DNA of 64,000 nt. Origin: Phyto melanocephala (lineage: Eukaryota > Arthropoda > Insecta > Diptera > Rhinophoridae). The stretch is from assembly GCA_941918925.1 (NCBI GenBank), contig OW799237.1, positions 57,459,997-57,523,996 on the forward strand. The letters are read 5' to 3'. The translations under genes were made by a program, and so were the position numbers. How positions within the stretch are numbered: the stretch's first letter is position 1; the number at the start of each line of letters is the position of its first letter. Below are positions 53,269-63,211 of this stretch, one piece after another. The notes beneath the pieces are model-generated. The model was not told the DNA's origin and did no database searches. It saw nothing but the letters and a program-made list of their open reading frames with translations.

Positions 53269-55078
53269 CTGTGAATGTCAAAAGAAACTGTACACCTTTT
53301 ATTTTCATGTTTTAAGATTAATTTATTTTTTGTTTTTATTATTTAATTAAACATTTTATATTTTTTATTAAATATATTTCTTTCTTTTTCATTTTATTAA
53401 AAAATAAAAACAAAACTCCAACAAAAACAAAAACTATAGAACAAAAATAAAAAAAACTTCATATTTATAGCGTCAAAAGAAATTGTACATTACTCGTTTT
53501 TATAATAATAATGTAACAATTGTAACAATTTTGAACTTTTTCATAAATTTTGTGGTTTAAAAGGTCTACTGATGATCTGGCATAAGCAACCAGTGAAATG
53601 CATATAGACCAGCTTTTAAACCCAACAACCAATAAAACAAAAATAATAATGTTATTTAAAAAAAATTTAACATTTAGTTTAATGACCATTTTGTTGTATC
53701 ACAGATTGTAGTCTTCTTGGCATCGATTCCACCAGCTTTTTAGTAACCTCGGGGGGGAATTTTTTGCCATTCCTCCATTATCACCGATTTGAGAGAATCC
53801 TTGCTGGAAATTTCTCTTTTTCTTATCTGCCGGTCCAAGTGCTCCCACAAATGTTCAATAGGGTTCAGATCGGGTGACTGGGGGGATGATCCAACTGTTT
53901 GGGGGTATGATATAGCAGCCATTCCTTTACTATTTTGGCAGTGTGCTTGGGATTGTTGTCTTGCTGAAAGACCCAAGTTCGATCCAAGCCCAATTTTTCG
54001 ACGCTCTGTGCCAAATTATCTTTTAAAATGTTGAGATAATTTATTTTATTCATAGTGTTTTCTATGAAGACCAAATTTCCTACACCATTGGCTGCCATAC
54101 ATCCCCACACCATAACTTAACCACCAGCATGCTTCACTGTGGATATTACATTTTGCTGGTCAATTTCACAATTTTTCTTCCTCCAAATTTTAACCGGTTT
54201 TTTCTTGCCGAGAATTTCAAATTTGCTCTTGTCGCTAAATAGCACATTTTTCCAGAATATATTAGTACAATTTTCGTACTTTTTAGCAAACTCTCGACGT
54301 CGACGTTGATTAATTACCGATATGTACCATTTTTTTCTTGGAACTCGTCCATACAGTCCGTTTGCATGTAGGGCTTTACGTATTGTGCTAGCACTAACAT
54401 TTATACCTGAGCATTCTGAAATATTTTCGGATATTTTAACAACACTTTCTGTTGGATTCTGTTTAACTTTACGCACAATGGACCATATTTGAGTACTGTT
54501 TAGCTTGGTTCGCCTTCCAGATTTAGGGCGATTTTCTAAACTTGAAAACTTTTTGTGCTTGTCTATTATATATTTTACAGTATTGTGACTTCTTTCAATC
54601 ATGGAACCAATCTCACGCAAGGATTTGCCATCTTTGTAATATTTTAGCACAAGCTTACGAATATCCAAAGAAGTTTGTTTAGCCATTTTCAAAAAAATCG
54701 AAAAAAATTGTCGTTTGATCTGCTCGTGACAAAGTCAAGTCTATTAATAATTTTTATACCTAGCTAATATTACATAAAGTATCGTAGTAAATAAAATCAC
54801 AAAAAATAACGGTACTTTTATATGTAAAATTCTTTATTACATGCTATGCACAAGAGCTGTACAATTTCTTTTGACGCTAGAAATATGAAGCATTTTTTGT
54901 TTTTGTTGTATATTTTTTGTTTTTGTTAGAGTTTCGTTATTGTTTTTTAATAAAATAATAAAAGGGTAAATATATTAAAGGAAAACCAAAAAAGTTTAAT
55001 TAAATGATAAATTTGAATAAGAAAATAAAGTTGTAAATATAATACTTTGAGGTGTACAGTTTCTTTTGGCATTCACAG
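53269..55078 (-). mobile_element. Tc1-like transposon with IR/DR ends
   Basis: Flanked by TA on both sides. Ends start CTGTGAATGTCAAAAGAAAC. A second, similar motif (GCGTCAAAAGAAATTGTACA) lies about 200 bp further in at each end (53470-53490 and 54858-54878). The sequence between the two motifs is also inverted-repeated, so each end is an inverted repeat of about 220 bp containing two direct motif copies. This is the IR/DR design known from Tc1-group elements such as Sleeping Beauty. Confidence 0.85.
53740..54692 (-). pseudogene. Tc1-type DD34E transposase, broken
   Basis: Start at 54692: MKMAKQTSLDIRKLVLKYYK with a paired helix-turn-helix (DGKSLREIGSMIERSHNTVK) and a basic linker RPKSGRRTKL. 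The catalytic domain follows: VLFSDKSKFEILG (first Asp), an in-frame TAA at 54117-54119 just before VMVWGCMAANGVGNL, and WVFQQDNNPKHTAKIVKEWL (second Asp). A frame change in a G run near 53880 then leads to SPDLNPIEHLWEHLDRQIRK, whose Glu is the third catalytic residue. A further indel in the G run near 53752 alters the last residues. Full length would be about 340 aa, so the gene is complete but has one nonsense codon and two frame changes. Confidence 0.85.
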
Positions 55079-55388
55079 TACATACATATAAAAAACATAC
55101 ATATATAAAAACACCCCATTGTAAAATTATAAATTTACGTATATATGTTAAAAAAAAATTAAAAAAAAAATTAAAAAAAAAATTATTATGTATATAATAT
55201 ATATAAAACAAAAAAAACAAATAAAAAAAAATTTAAAAAAAAAATAATAAAAAATTATAATAAAAATATAAATAATATATTAAATAAAAAATAAAAAAAA
55301 AAATAAAAAAAAAAATTTAAAAAAAAATTTAAAAGAAATTTTTTTTGGCTCAGCTGGGATTCGATGCCACGTTTTCTCTAACCAGTAC

Positions 55389-56800
55389 CCATGTTCTGTA
55401 ACTTTAGTGAGAACTTCTCGCGTCGAAAAGTCATGAAACAAAATATCCCACCGTTTCTCGATGTGTGAGAAAAAAGTGTATCTGTAACTCATGGCGAAAA
55501 CTACCATTTATGATTACGTTGTTACGTTATAGCTATCAAAAATTATACTTAATTATAAGAAGAAGAGAAAAAAAAATAAACTTAAAAAGTGCGGGAAAAA
55601 TAATACATATAAAATTTAGAAATTAGAAGTGTTTAAAAAAACAAGTGCAGAAGAAACAAATAAAATGTACAATGCAGCTTTAGTTAGAGCGGTTGGGGAT
55701 GATGAAAGGAATATGTTGCGGATTCATCGCAAAAGGTTGTGCGATTCAACAGACTCTTTTGAAATGCCGGAGAATTGATTTAAGGAACTATATCGCTTAA
55801 GCAGATCAGAGAGAGGTGTAAGGAATACAAATTTGCCTTCACTTTCCAAGACATTGGTAACATTGTTTCCTTTTGATGATAAACATAATGATGATGGTGG
55901 TGTATTTAGGATTTTTGTTTAGGACACACGACATACAAATTAAACAATTTGGTTAAACAATAAACACTTTTTGTAAATATTTAAGGTCTAAATAAAAAAA
56001 AAATAAAAAAATTATAAAAATTATTTTGAAATTGAAATAAAAAAAAATAAATGAAAAGAATTTAGCAATTTTATTTAGTTAGTTAGTTTTTTTAAACTTT
56101 AAATGACTTTGATGATTGTAAAAATATAATCAATATAAAATAAAATCTATCTTTTTTAGAAATATAAAAACTTTTGTAAATTAAACAAAGATAGTTACCA
56201 TAAATTATTTCCCATAGTAAGAAAATTTATAACCTCAAATTTAAAGTAATTAATTTTTCATTTCCTAATTTCTTTCTTTTACATACATAAAAGTTTAAAG
56301 CACAAAAAAAAACATTATTTCAATTTCAAAATATTTTATAGAAGGTTCGATAGTTTAAACTCGATATCTAGTTTTCTTTTTTGTTGCTTTGAAACCCGCA
56401 TAATTTTCTTAACGCTAACAAATTTATAATATTAATACATACATATGTATGCATTAATAATAAAAAAAAAACATTTAAACTTTACATTTTCCATGTTTTT
56501 GTCACTGATTTTTGACTTTTTATATTTTTTGGCTCAAAGTTTTTGCAATCTCGCGGTCTTTTTGTTTGTGACTTATTTTGACAGTTCAAAGTGAGAAGTT
56601 CTCGCCTGAAAACTTTACAGAAACACTTTTTTATGGCTTACGAGTATTTTTCTTACGTGACAGGTATTTCTCGCATGAATAGTTACAGAAACAGTACAGT
56701 GAGAAAAAACAGCTGTTTGTTTCGATTTGTTGTATTTCTGTACCAATTTACATGTTTCAAGTGAAAAGTTTCTCGTAGCGAGAGTTACAGAACATGGGCA
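55389..56800 (+). mobile_element. PIF/Harbinger-like deletion derivative
   Basis: Ends CCCATGTTCTGTAACT and its complement AGTTACAGAACATGGG. The subterminal regions on both sides carry several copies of a motif pair like TTCTCGC and GTTACAGAAAC. CAGTA is present at both junctions of the interrupted DINE copy. A short N-terminal transposase piece (55665-55921) lies inside; the catalytic part is missing. The CAGTA duplication is longer than the usual 3 bp of the superfamily, so the boundary or the assignment could shift. Confidence 0.6.
55665..55921 (+). pseudogene. Harbinger-type transposase N-terminus
   Basis: Reads MYNAALVRAVGDDERNMLRI-HRKRLCDSTDSFEMPEN, an in-frame TGA at 55776-55778, then FKELYRLSRSERGVRNTNLP. 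The pattern R-K-R-L-x-D-x-x-D-x-F-E-M-P-E-x-x-F-x-E-L-Y-R-L-S is the N-terminal signature of Harbinger transposases (family knowledge). It stops after about 85 codons, before the DDE domain. Confidence 0.6.
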
Positions 56801-57155
56801 CAGTATACACGTTTGTATGTATGTATGTTGTTGTTGTAATGTTGTTTTTGTGAAAAAAAAATCGAGGTGGTCGTGGGTTTTTGCTCATATCTCAGTTGTT
56901 TATATACCGATGTTTCTGATTTTCAATACCGATCTACTCCCGAATATTTCTGATATTTTAATACTTTACCCGGGTCCAACCTATGTCGGGGGGCTTCAAA
57001 AAGTTGATTTCAACATACACACGGACAGACGGACAGACTGACAGGGCTTAATCGACTCCCCTATTCATAAGCTTTCAGAAAATATATACTTTATGGGGTC
57101 GGAAATGAAAATTGTAGAAATTTCACACGGAATGACAAACCTATATATACCCTTT

Positions 57156-58036
57156 TTATACCCTTCACACAGTGAAAAAGGGTATATATAGGTTTGTCAT
57201 TCCGTGTGAAATTTCTACAATTTTCATTTCCGACCCCATAAAGTATATATTTTCTGAAAGCTTATGAATAGGGGAGTCGATTAAGCCCTGTCAGTCTGTC
57301 CGTCTGTCCGTGTGTATGTTGAAATCAACTTTTTGAAGCCCCCCGATATCGCTTGGACTCGGGTGAGGTATTGAAATATCAGAAATATTCGGGAGTAGAT
57401 CCGTATTGAAAATCAGGAACATCGGTACATAAACAACTGAGATATGAGCAAAAACCCACGACCACCTCGATTTTTTTTTCACAAAAACAACATTACAACA
57501 ACAACATACATACATACAAACGTGTATACTGGTTAGAGAAAACGTGGCATTGAAAAAAAAAATGAGCCAAAAAAAAAAATTTTTTTATTTTTTTTATATT
57601 TTTTTTTTAATTTTTTTTTTATTTTTTTTTTATTTTTTATTTAATATATAATTTATATTTTTATTATTATTTTTTTTAAATTTTTTTTTTTTTAATTTAT
57701 TTTTTATTTTTTTTGTTTTATATTTATTATATATATTTTAATTATTTTTTAAAATTTTTTTTTTACATTTTTTTTAAAAATTTTTTTTTTAATTTTTTTT
57801 TTAAATTTTTTTTTTAAAATTTTTTTTTTTAATTTTTTTTTTATTTTTTTTTTTAACATACATACGTAAATTTATAATTTTACAATAGGATGTTTTTATA
57901 TATGTATGGTTTTTTATATGTATGTACATACGTATTTCATATGGGGAATGGTGATACAAACTACTGTTGTTGCATGACTACATGGTGTGAAGGGTATATA
58001 AGATTCGGCACGGCCGAATATAGCGCTCTTACTTGT
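57156..58036 (+). mobile_element. DINE-like element, subfamily A, complete
   Basis: TATACCCTTCACACAGTG hairpin end, TTTCCGACCCC, GTCTGTCCGTCTGTCCGTG, an extended T-rich core (about 57565-57855), 'ggtgtgaagggtatataag', the palindrome and ATAGCGCTCTTACTTGTT. Confidence 0.85.
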
Positions 58037-58383
58037 TCACTGTGTGAAGGGTATAAAAACATACCAAACAAAAAAAATTACAAAAAAAAAAAATATTAAA
58101 AATAATAATAAAAACTACAAAAAAAAAAAATTTTAAAAAAATTTAAAAAATTTTTTTAAAAATTTTAAAAAAAAAAATAATAAAATATAAATAATATATT
58201 AAATAAAATAAAATAAAATTTTTTTGGCTCAGCTGGGATTCGATGCCACATTTATTCTAACGTGTACGTATGCACGTATTTTATATGGGATGAATGGTGA
58301 TACAAACAATTGTTATTGCATGACTACACGTTGTGAAGGGTATATAAGATTCGGCACGGCCGAATATAGCACTGTTACTTGTT
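58037..58383 (+). mobile_element. DINE-like element, 3' part with short 5' stub
   Basis: A stub 'cactgtgtgaagggtataaa' precedes an A-rich core, 'cagctgggattcgatgcc', 'cacgttgtgaagggtatata', the palindrome and ATAGCACTGTTACTTGTT. The GTCY part is missing. Confidence 0.75.
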
Positions 58384-58698
58384 GTAATGTTGTTTTTGTG
58401 AAAAAAAATCGAGGTGGTCGTGGGTTTTTGCTCATATCTCAGTTGTTTATGAACCGATGTTTCTGATTTTCAATGCCGATCTACTCCCGAATATTTCTGA
58501 TATTTTAATACCTCACCCGGGTCCAAGCGATTTCGGGGGGCTGCAAAAAGTTGATTTCAACATACACACGGACAGACGGTCAGACGGACAGACTGACAGA
58601 GCTTAATCGACTCCGCTATTCATAAATAGAATTGTAGAAATTTCAAACGGAATGACAAACCTATATATACCCCTTTTCACTGTGTGAAGGGTATAAAA
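58384..58698 (-). mobile_element. DINE-like element, subfamily A, 5' part
   Basis: From 'gtaatgttgtttttgtg' through 'gaggtggtcgtggg', 'ccgggtccaagcg', GACAGACGGTCAGACGGACA, to CACTGTGTGAAGGGTATA. The segment with GGGGTCGGAAATG is partly deleted (58625-58632). It closes the DINE cluster. Confidence 0.8.
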
Positions 58699-59629
58699 AG
58701 AAATGAATCTTTGATTAAATGGAATATTATTCTTGTTGTTATTATGTTCAAACTAAAATAATAATATTTGTACTTCTTTTTTGTGTTTGTATTTTTTCGA
58801 ATGCATTCCATTATGCAACATTTTTATTTTGCTATTATTTACATTATGATAAGTTTGAGTTTTATATGAGTAAATACGTATTTTTACATCGGAGAGTTAA
58901 ATTTTTAATGGTTTTCTTACTTATGTGAACAAAATAAGATAGTTTTATATGTGGGATCTTGACATAATATTTTTCGCCGTCAAAATCAAAGGTTGGGTGG
59001 ATCAAGAGGCTTTTTGCTCTCCACTAACACCATGAAGAGAAAATAAACTTTTACTTTTAGATACAGTGTATTATTTGTTGATGTTTTGGGGATTGAATCA
59101 CATAATTTTTTTAAATCAACGTCCGGTCCATTTTAGTAAAGTTTAGGGTGTCTATAATAATATTTAAGTAGAATTATTTCCTAGTTGGTAAGAGAGATTC
59201 GAGAGAACAAAAATCGACCCACCCGGTTGACTGCTAGCTGAATCAATGGCTCCCGTTCGTTCTCCTTTCTCTATTAGAGCAACAATCACCAATTTTGTTA
59301 TTGAGTTGCATTAACAATGTGGGTTCTTTACATAAATTGACTTTTACCGTGGAGCCGATAATGTTGTGCACATCATATAAAGTGGCGTTTAGCGCAAGAC
59401 TGACAAAACTTTGTTCATTACAATTTTTAAAGTTACGTGACAAATAATTACGACTCAAATCAATGTCATATCCAAGAAACAGCATGAAAAATCCGCCAGT
59501 TAAAACTGATCAAATAATAGCTTAAGGAAAAATAAGAAGTGTGTATGGGATCAATCAAAGCTGATATTACATTATATAACAAGAATTTATAATACTAAGG
59601 CTATATGTGTCTATTCCATCTAAAAGATG
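58699..59629. other. no recognised gene
   Basis: Includes an 80-codon minus-strand open frame at 59243-59485 (LYDVHNIIGSTVKVNLCKEP within it). It lies downstream of a LINE endonuclease fossil on the same strand and may be further LINE debris, but I cannot match it. Confidence 0.4.
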
Positions 59630-59860
59630 CCGTGATCTTATACTATTCCATAGCAAATCGATATTAAAATCACCACAGAAAATTATTTGTAAAAGTTTTG
59701 AAAAGTCAGTCAATGTATTAATTTTATGATAATTACAGACACACAAAATATAACATTTTGGTAGAATTCAAGCCCTCAAACGTAACGTCTAAGGTAGACT
59801 TAGACAGATAATTAAGTTCATTGCCAATCGAATGGTTCAGTTCTTGCAATCGAGCTTTTC
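59630..59860 (-). pseudogene. LINE endonuclease fragment
   Basis: The minus strand reads LTDFSKLLQIIFCGDFNIDL followed by residues resembling LWNSIRSRHLLDGIDTY, preceded in another phase by TFEGLNSTKMLYFVCV. CGDFNIDLL is the active-site block of LINE apurinic-type endonucleases, and the hydrophobic stretch before it is the usual 'ILCVYRxP' strand. It is heavily shifted, and no RT is visible to the left. Confidence 0.6.
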
Positions 59861-60434
59861 TTAGTGCTTAATAAATATTTATATTCCGAAACAAAATTCT
59901 ATAGATACAACAGTAAAATTCTACTATTGCAACTACTATAAGCTGTTACAAGCGATATTGTTTTTCTCTCTGTGTACTCAATAATATAATTTACATTATA
60001 TGTGAAAACAATCTTAGTTATTATCCATTTTCAATAATATGTAATATGGTGTAGTAAACACCTCCACCTTTTTTGACAGATATCCTAATATGACGAATTG
60101 TATTTAAATAAAAAATAATGCGCTCATGACCCTCAGAATCAATGGACAAACAATATCGGTATAACAATAAAGCAAAATAAAATGCTTATCGACTTCTAGC
60201 CATTATGTTACAATCTTAATGGCTTTCAATCTATCCCCAACAATTTCTAATATTATAACTTTTGCGGTTCGAAATAAATATCCTGAATCATGAAAACAAT
60301 AAAACACTATTTTGTTTGTTCGAAACTGGCTACATGCATATATACAGCTTAATATAAAAAGAGTGTATCTTGATTACTTTATGGGAGAAGAAAAACACTG
60401 ATTAAAATATAAAAGCATCTATTGAGTTAGTGAT
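59861..60434. other. no gene seen
   Basis: AT-rich; no feature recognised. Confidence 0.45.
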
Positions 60435-60437
60435 TTT

Positions 60438-60480
60438 TATACCCATCACCAAAATGGTGTAGGGGTATATATAAAATTAT
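60438..60480 (+). repeat. family-2 terminal hairpin, isolated
   Basis: 'tatacccatcaccaaaatgg' with 'tgtaggggtatatata' forms the terminal hairpin seen at the ends of family-2 copies (compare 44900-44925 in reverse). The following sequence to 60790 is not clearly family-2. Confidence 0.5.
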
Positions 60481-60792
60481 TTTTTAAAATTATTATAAGC
60501 AGCATTTTATTATATAGTCTTTCACAGAAAAACTAAATCAATGGTAAATCTTTATTTGTTTATTTACAAAAAAAAAATTTGTTGTAAAAATAAGCGAAAA
60601 CACAGAGGAAATCGTCTGTACGTGTGTATATGTATTTAAATCTAATATAATTTATAAAATAATTTAAGTTTAATTCAAAGGCAGTAAATGTATTTGAAAG
60701 TTAACAACAAATATAAGCTTTTTTTCGAAATCTAGACCAGACAAACTACGGATAAAAGCAATAATCGTCAACACTAATATGTAAAATAACAT

Positions 60793-62230
60793 TTAAGAGC
60801 ACTATATTCGGCTGCGCCGAATCTTTTATACCCATAACCAATTTTACGTTCTTTTATAGCTAGGATTTTTTTCCCGAAAATTTTTGTTTCCCGAAAATTT
60901 TTGTTTCCCGAAAATTTTTGTTTCCCGGGAATGCGAGATTTTTTTTTAATATCCCGGAATCCCGCCGCAAGAAAAAATGTAAAGTAAATTTGTTGTTAAT
61001 AAATAAAAAAACTTTATATTAAAAAGCATAAAATAGTTTATAATGTAAAAGAAACACCTCAAAACTATAAAAATTAATAGAGAAACTTGAATTTAAAATA
61101 AAAATTAAGTAAAAATATTTTTAATTCTCTAGATACGAGATCAAATACGACCACAAAAAAAATACAGATACTTCAGCTATGAGATCAAAAATAAAATCAT
61201 TAGAACTCAATTTCAATATGAAGAATATGAACATCTCCTTTCAAATTGTTTTTATATCCCGGGATCCCGAAAAATAATCCCGGGAATTAGGGAAGATTAA
61301 GTAACTCAAACTACCGGGAAATAACCCAATTTATAGCACAAAATGCATTTGTTTGTTATTAACAGTAATTGCTATGCTATAATCTCCTTATAGTAAAATA
61401 TTTATCAATTTATTTGTATAAGTTTGATATGCTAGTAAAATGTTTTCGTAGATTTTGTCTTTCAATGAAAGTGGGCGTTAAAGTAGGCGTGTTTATGTTG
61501 TTTCTACTAACGAATGAAACTTGCCGTTTCAACATAGTCCTTTATTATTCTAAAATCTTTATTCGTAGTGAAATTATATGAGTTTGAGATAAACCGTTAT
61601 ATAGGAGATAGGCATTAAAGTAGGCATGTCACCTAAGTTTTCCGGCATAACAATGATATTGTCGAAGTTGTTGTAGTCTTTCAATGAAAGTGGGCGTTAA
61701 AGTAGGCGTGTTGAAGTTTTTTCTACTAATAAATTGAACTAAAATTTTTCAAGATAGTACTTTATTATTCCTAAATATTTATTCATAGAGAAATTATATG
61801 AATTTGATGTAAAACATTATATAGGAGGTGGGCGTGTCACATTTATTTTCCGTTAGAACAAAGTATTTGACCAAAAAGCTATGTTTGAAAAATTTCAGAA
61901 TCGTCCACTTTTGTGGCTTTTATGACGTTTTTGATTTTAAATATACCGAAAAATACACTGTGCGGTATAAATTTTCGTACATTTTGATCTATAACTCCTT
62001 TCCTAATGCGTAGATTTAGGCAATTTTCGGGAAAAAATATTTTTACTCAGGAAATATATATCCGAAGTTTCATGACGTTAATGCGTTTGGACACAATTCA
62101 ATTTTATTTGATGTTAGAAGGACACGGCTTTTTTACCTACTCTTGCTTTACGAGCTATAACTCTCTTTCTAATATTATGATTTATGATTTTCAATACCAA
62201 ACAAACTTTGTCTACAAATATATGTATATA
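60793..62230 (-). mobile_element. family-2 DINE-like copy, split by a hAT MITE
   Basis: The left end is 'aagagcactatattcggc' with palindrome ATTCGGCTGCGCCGAAT and 'ttttatacccataacc'. It is interrupted at 60861-61329, then continues 'acaaaatgcatttgtttgtt', 'gatatgctagtaaaatgttt' and 'gaaagtgggcgttaaagtag' (this unit present twice). It finishes near 62230, next to the MADF remnant. Confidence 0.75.
60861..61329. mobile_element. hAT-type MITE with 8-bp target duplication
   Basis: 469 bp with ends TAGGATTTTTTTCCCG and an imperfect complement (..CGGGAAATAACCCAA). It is flanked by perfect TTTATAGC repeats at 60853-60860 and 61330-61337. Three tandem copies of TTTCCCGAAAATTTTTG sit just inside the left end, and CCCGGGATCCCG-type palindromes inside the right end. 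Non-coding. The ends resemble the hAT fossil at 11359. Confidence 0.85.
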
Positions 62231-62236
62231 TTTTAG

Positions 62237-62688
62237 GATATTAATTACACTGTAGATGCTGATATCATGGATAGAACTGTGGAGGTAAGTTAATAAATAT
62301 AATAAAAAGGAATGCAGAACAATATATTGAGTGACAAGATATTTTCTAGGCATTTGAAAATTTTGAAAACAACAGCAAACATTCTACCCCTAAACCTTTA
62401 AACAAAAGTCAAAAATTGTGAAGGATTGGGGAGATGAGTAAATGTACAACTTGTTGCACTTGTCGAGGCAGAACGGTGTTTGTGGGATGCTTCAGATGAA
62501 GCATATCCCAACAAAACTTCAAGAGATTGCGCACGGAGAGGTATTAAATATCATTTTAAGAAAAATTTACGGTTGTAGATTTAAGTGCTAAATGGATAAA
62601 CCTACGAATTCAATACCGTGGATATGCGGGAAGGACCAAAACAAAATCTGGGCAGGTCGTTGTGGACACTCCTAAATTTAAAATACTT
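62237..62688 (+). pseudogene. MADF-domain gene remnant with introns
   Basis: Exon-like block 62237-62284 follows TATATTTTAG and ends at a GTAAGT donor (DINYTVDADIMDRTVE). A 65-bp intron ends TTTTCTAG at 62349. The next block reads AFENFENNSKHSTPKPLNKS and, after frame changes, VKDWGDE and LVEAERCLWDASDEAYPNKT. Beyond a possible 38-bp intron (62541-62578) comes DLSAKWINLRIQYRGYAGRT-KTKSGQVVVDTPKFKIL with a GTAAGT donor at 62689. LVE..xxLWD...xxY.N and KWxNLRxQYR are hallmarks of MADF DNA-binding domains. A stop after GDE and shifts indicate decay. MADF proteins occur both as fly regulators and as second proteins of Harbinger elements; I cannot tell which this was. Confidence 0.55.
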
Positions 62689-62759
62689 GTAAGTATATTG
62701 ATAAATTTATGTATTTATTAATGCTTTTTTAACTTTTTTTAATACTCGTATCATTTGAA

Positions 62760-63211
62760 AGCATCAAAATCATCAGAAAGTGATACTAAATATGTATATC
62801 CCATCCCTAACCAAAGTTTCATTTTTCGTTAAAGGTTGGGGCAGCAAACTTGATAGCAAAGCCATGCTTAAAATCATTGGCAAGCAAAATAGAGGTCTGG
62901 AAGTAGACAAATGGGAGGTTTTCCATCGTGAGGAAACTGACGATGGCACCCTGGTAGTTGCAGGGTTGGATAAACCCTCCATGTCTTACCTCGAGGAGCA
63001 AAAGGGAAAGGTGTACTTCGCGAGTACAACTATTTTCTTCAAAGTTGGTAAGACGCCGATTGGTTGGACACATAATCCAACGGAGAAGAAAGATCACGAC
63101 GACGAAGCAAAGGAGGTTAAAGAAGATGAAGGCCACCCCGTGCCAATGAAGAGGGAGGAGTTGGAGATAACTCAATCCCAAGAAGAATCTCTTTTAGCCG
63201 AACAACAATGA
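62760..63211 (+). pseudogene. R1-type LINE ORF1, C-terminal part
   Basis: Reads VSFFVKGWGSKLDSKAMLKI, then GLEVDKWEVFHREETDDGTL and VVAGLDKPSMSYLEEQKGKV-YFASTTIFFKV, then a charged Lys/Glu-rich tail to a TGA stop. The pattern ..LxVxxWxVxxREExxxGTLxVxxxDxxSxxxLxxxxGxxYF resembles the DUF4780-type domain of ORF1 proteins in R1-group LINEs (family knowledge). The N-terminus is lacking, so the element is probably 5'-truncated here, next to the MADF remnant. The stop overlaps the ORF2 start as ATGA. Confidence 0.65.

Larger units (their letters stand above)
53162..57155 (-). mobile_element. DINE-like element, subfamily A, split by Tc1 and Harbinger elements
   Basis: Three pieces join in register. 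53162-53268 has the palindrome end to 'gatatacgta'. 55079-55388 runs from 'tacatacatataaaaaacat' to 'ctctaaccagta'. 56801-57155 runs from 'cagtatacacgtttg' to the GACAGACG tract and 'cctatatatacccttt'. Two transposons therefore entered one DINE copy. At 57155 it meets the next copy head to head. Confidence 0.8.

Noticed and set aside
56727..57515. Open frames of 104 and 74 codons on opposite strands with shared peptides
   Set aside because: Both are readings of the same DINE segment in head-to-head copies; the peptide similarity reflects the repeat, not a gene.
62819..63181. 120-codon minus-strand frame
   Set aside because: Antisense of the R1-type ORF1 remnant, which has recognisable family pattern on the plus strand.
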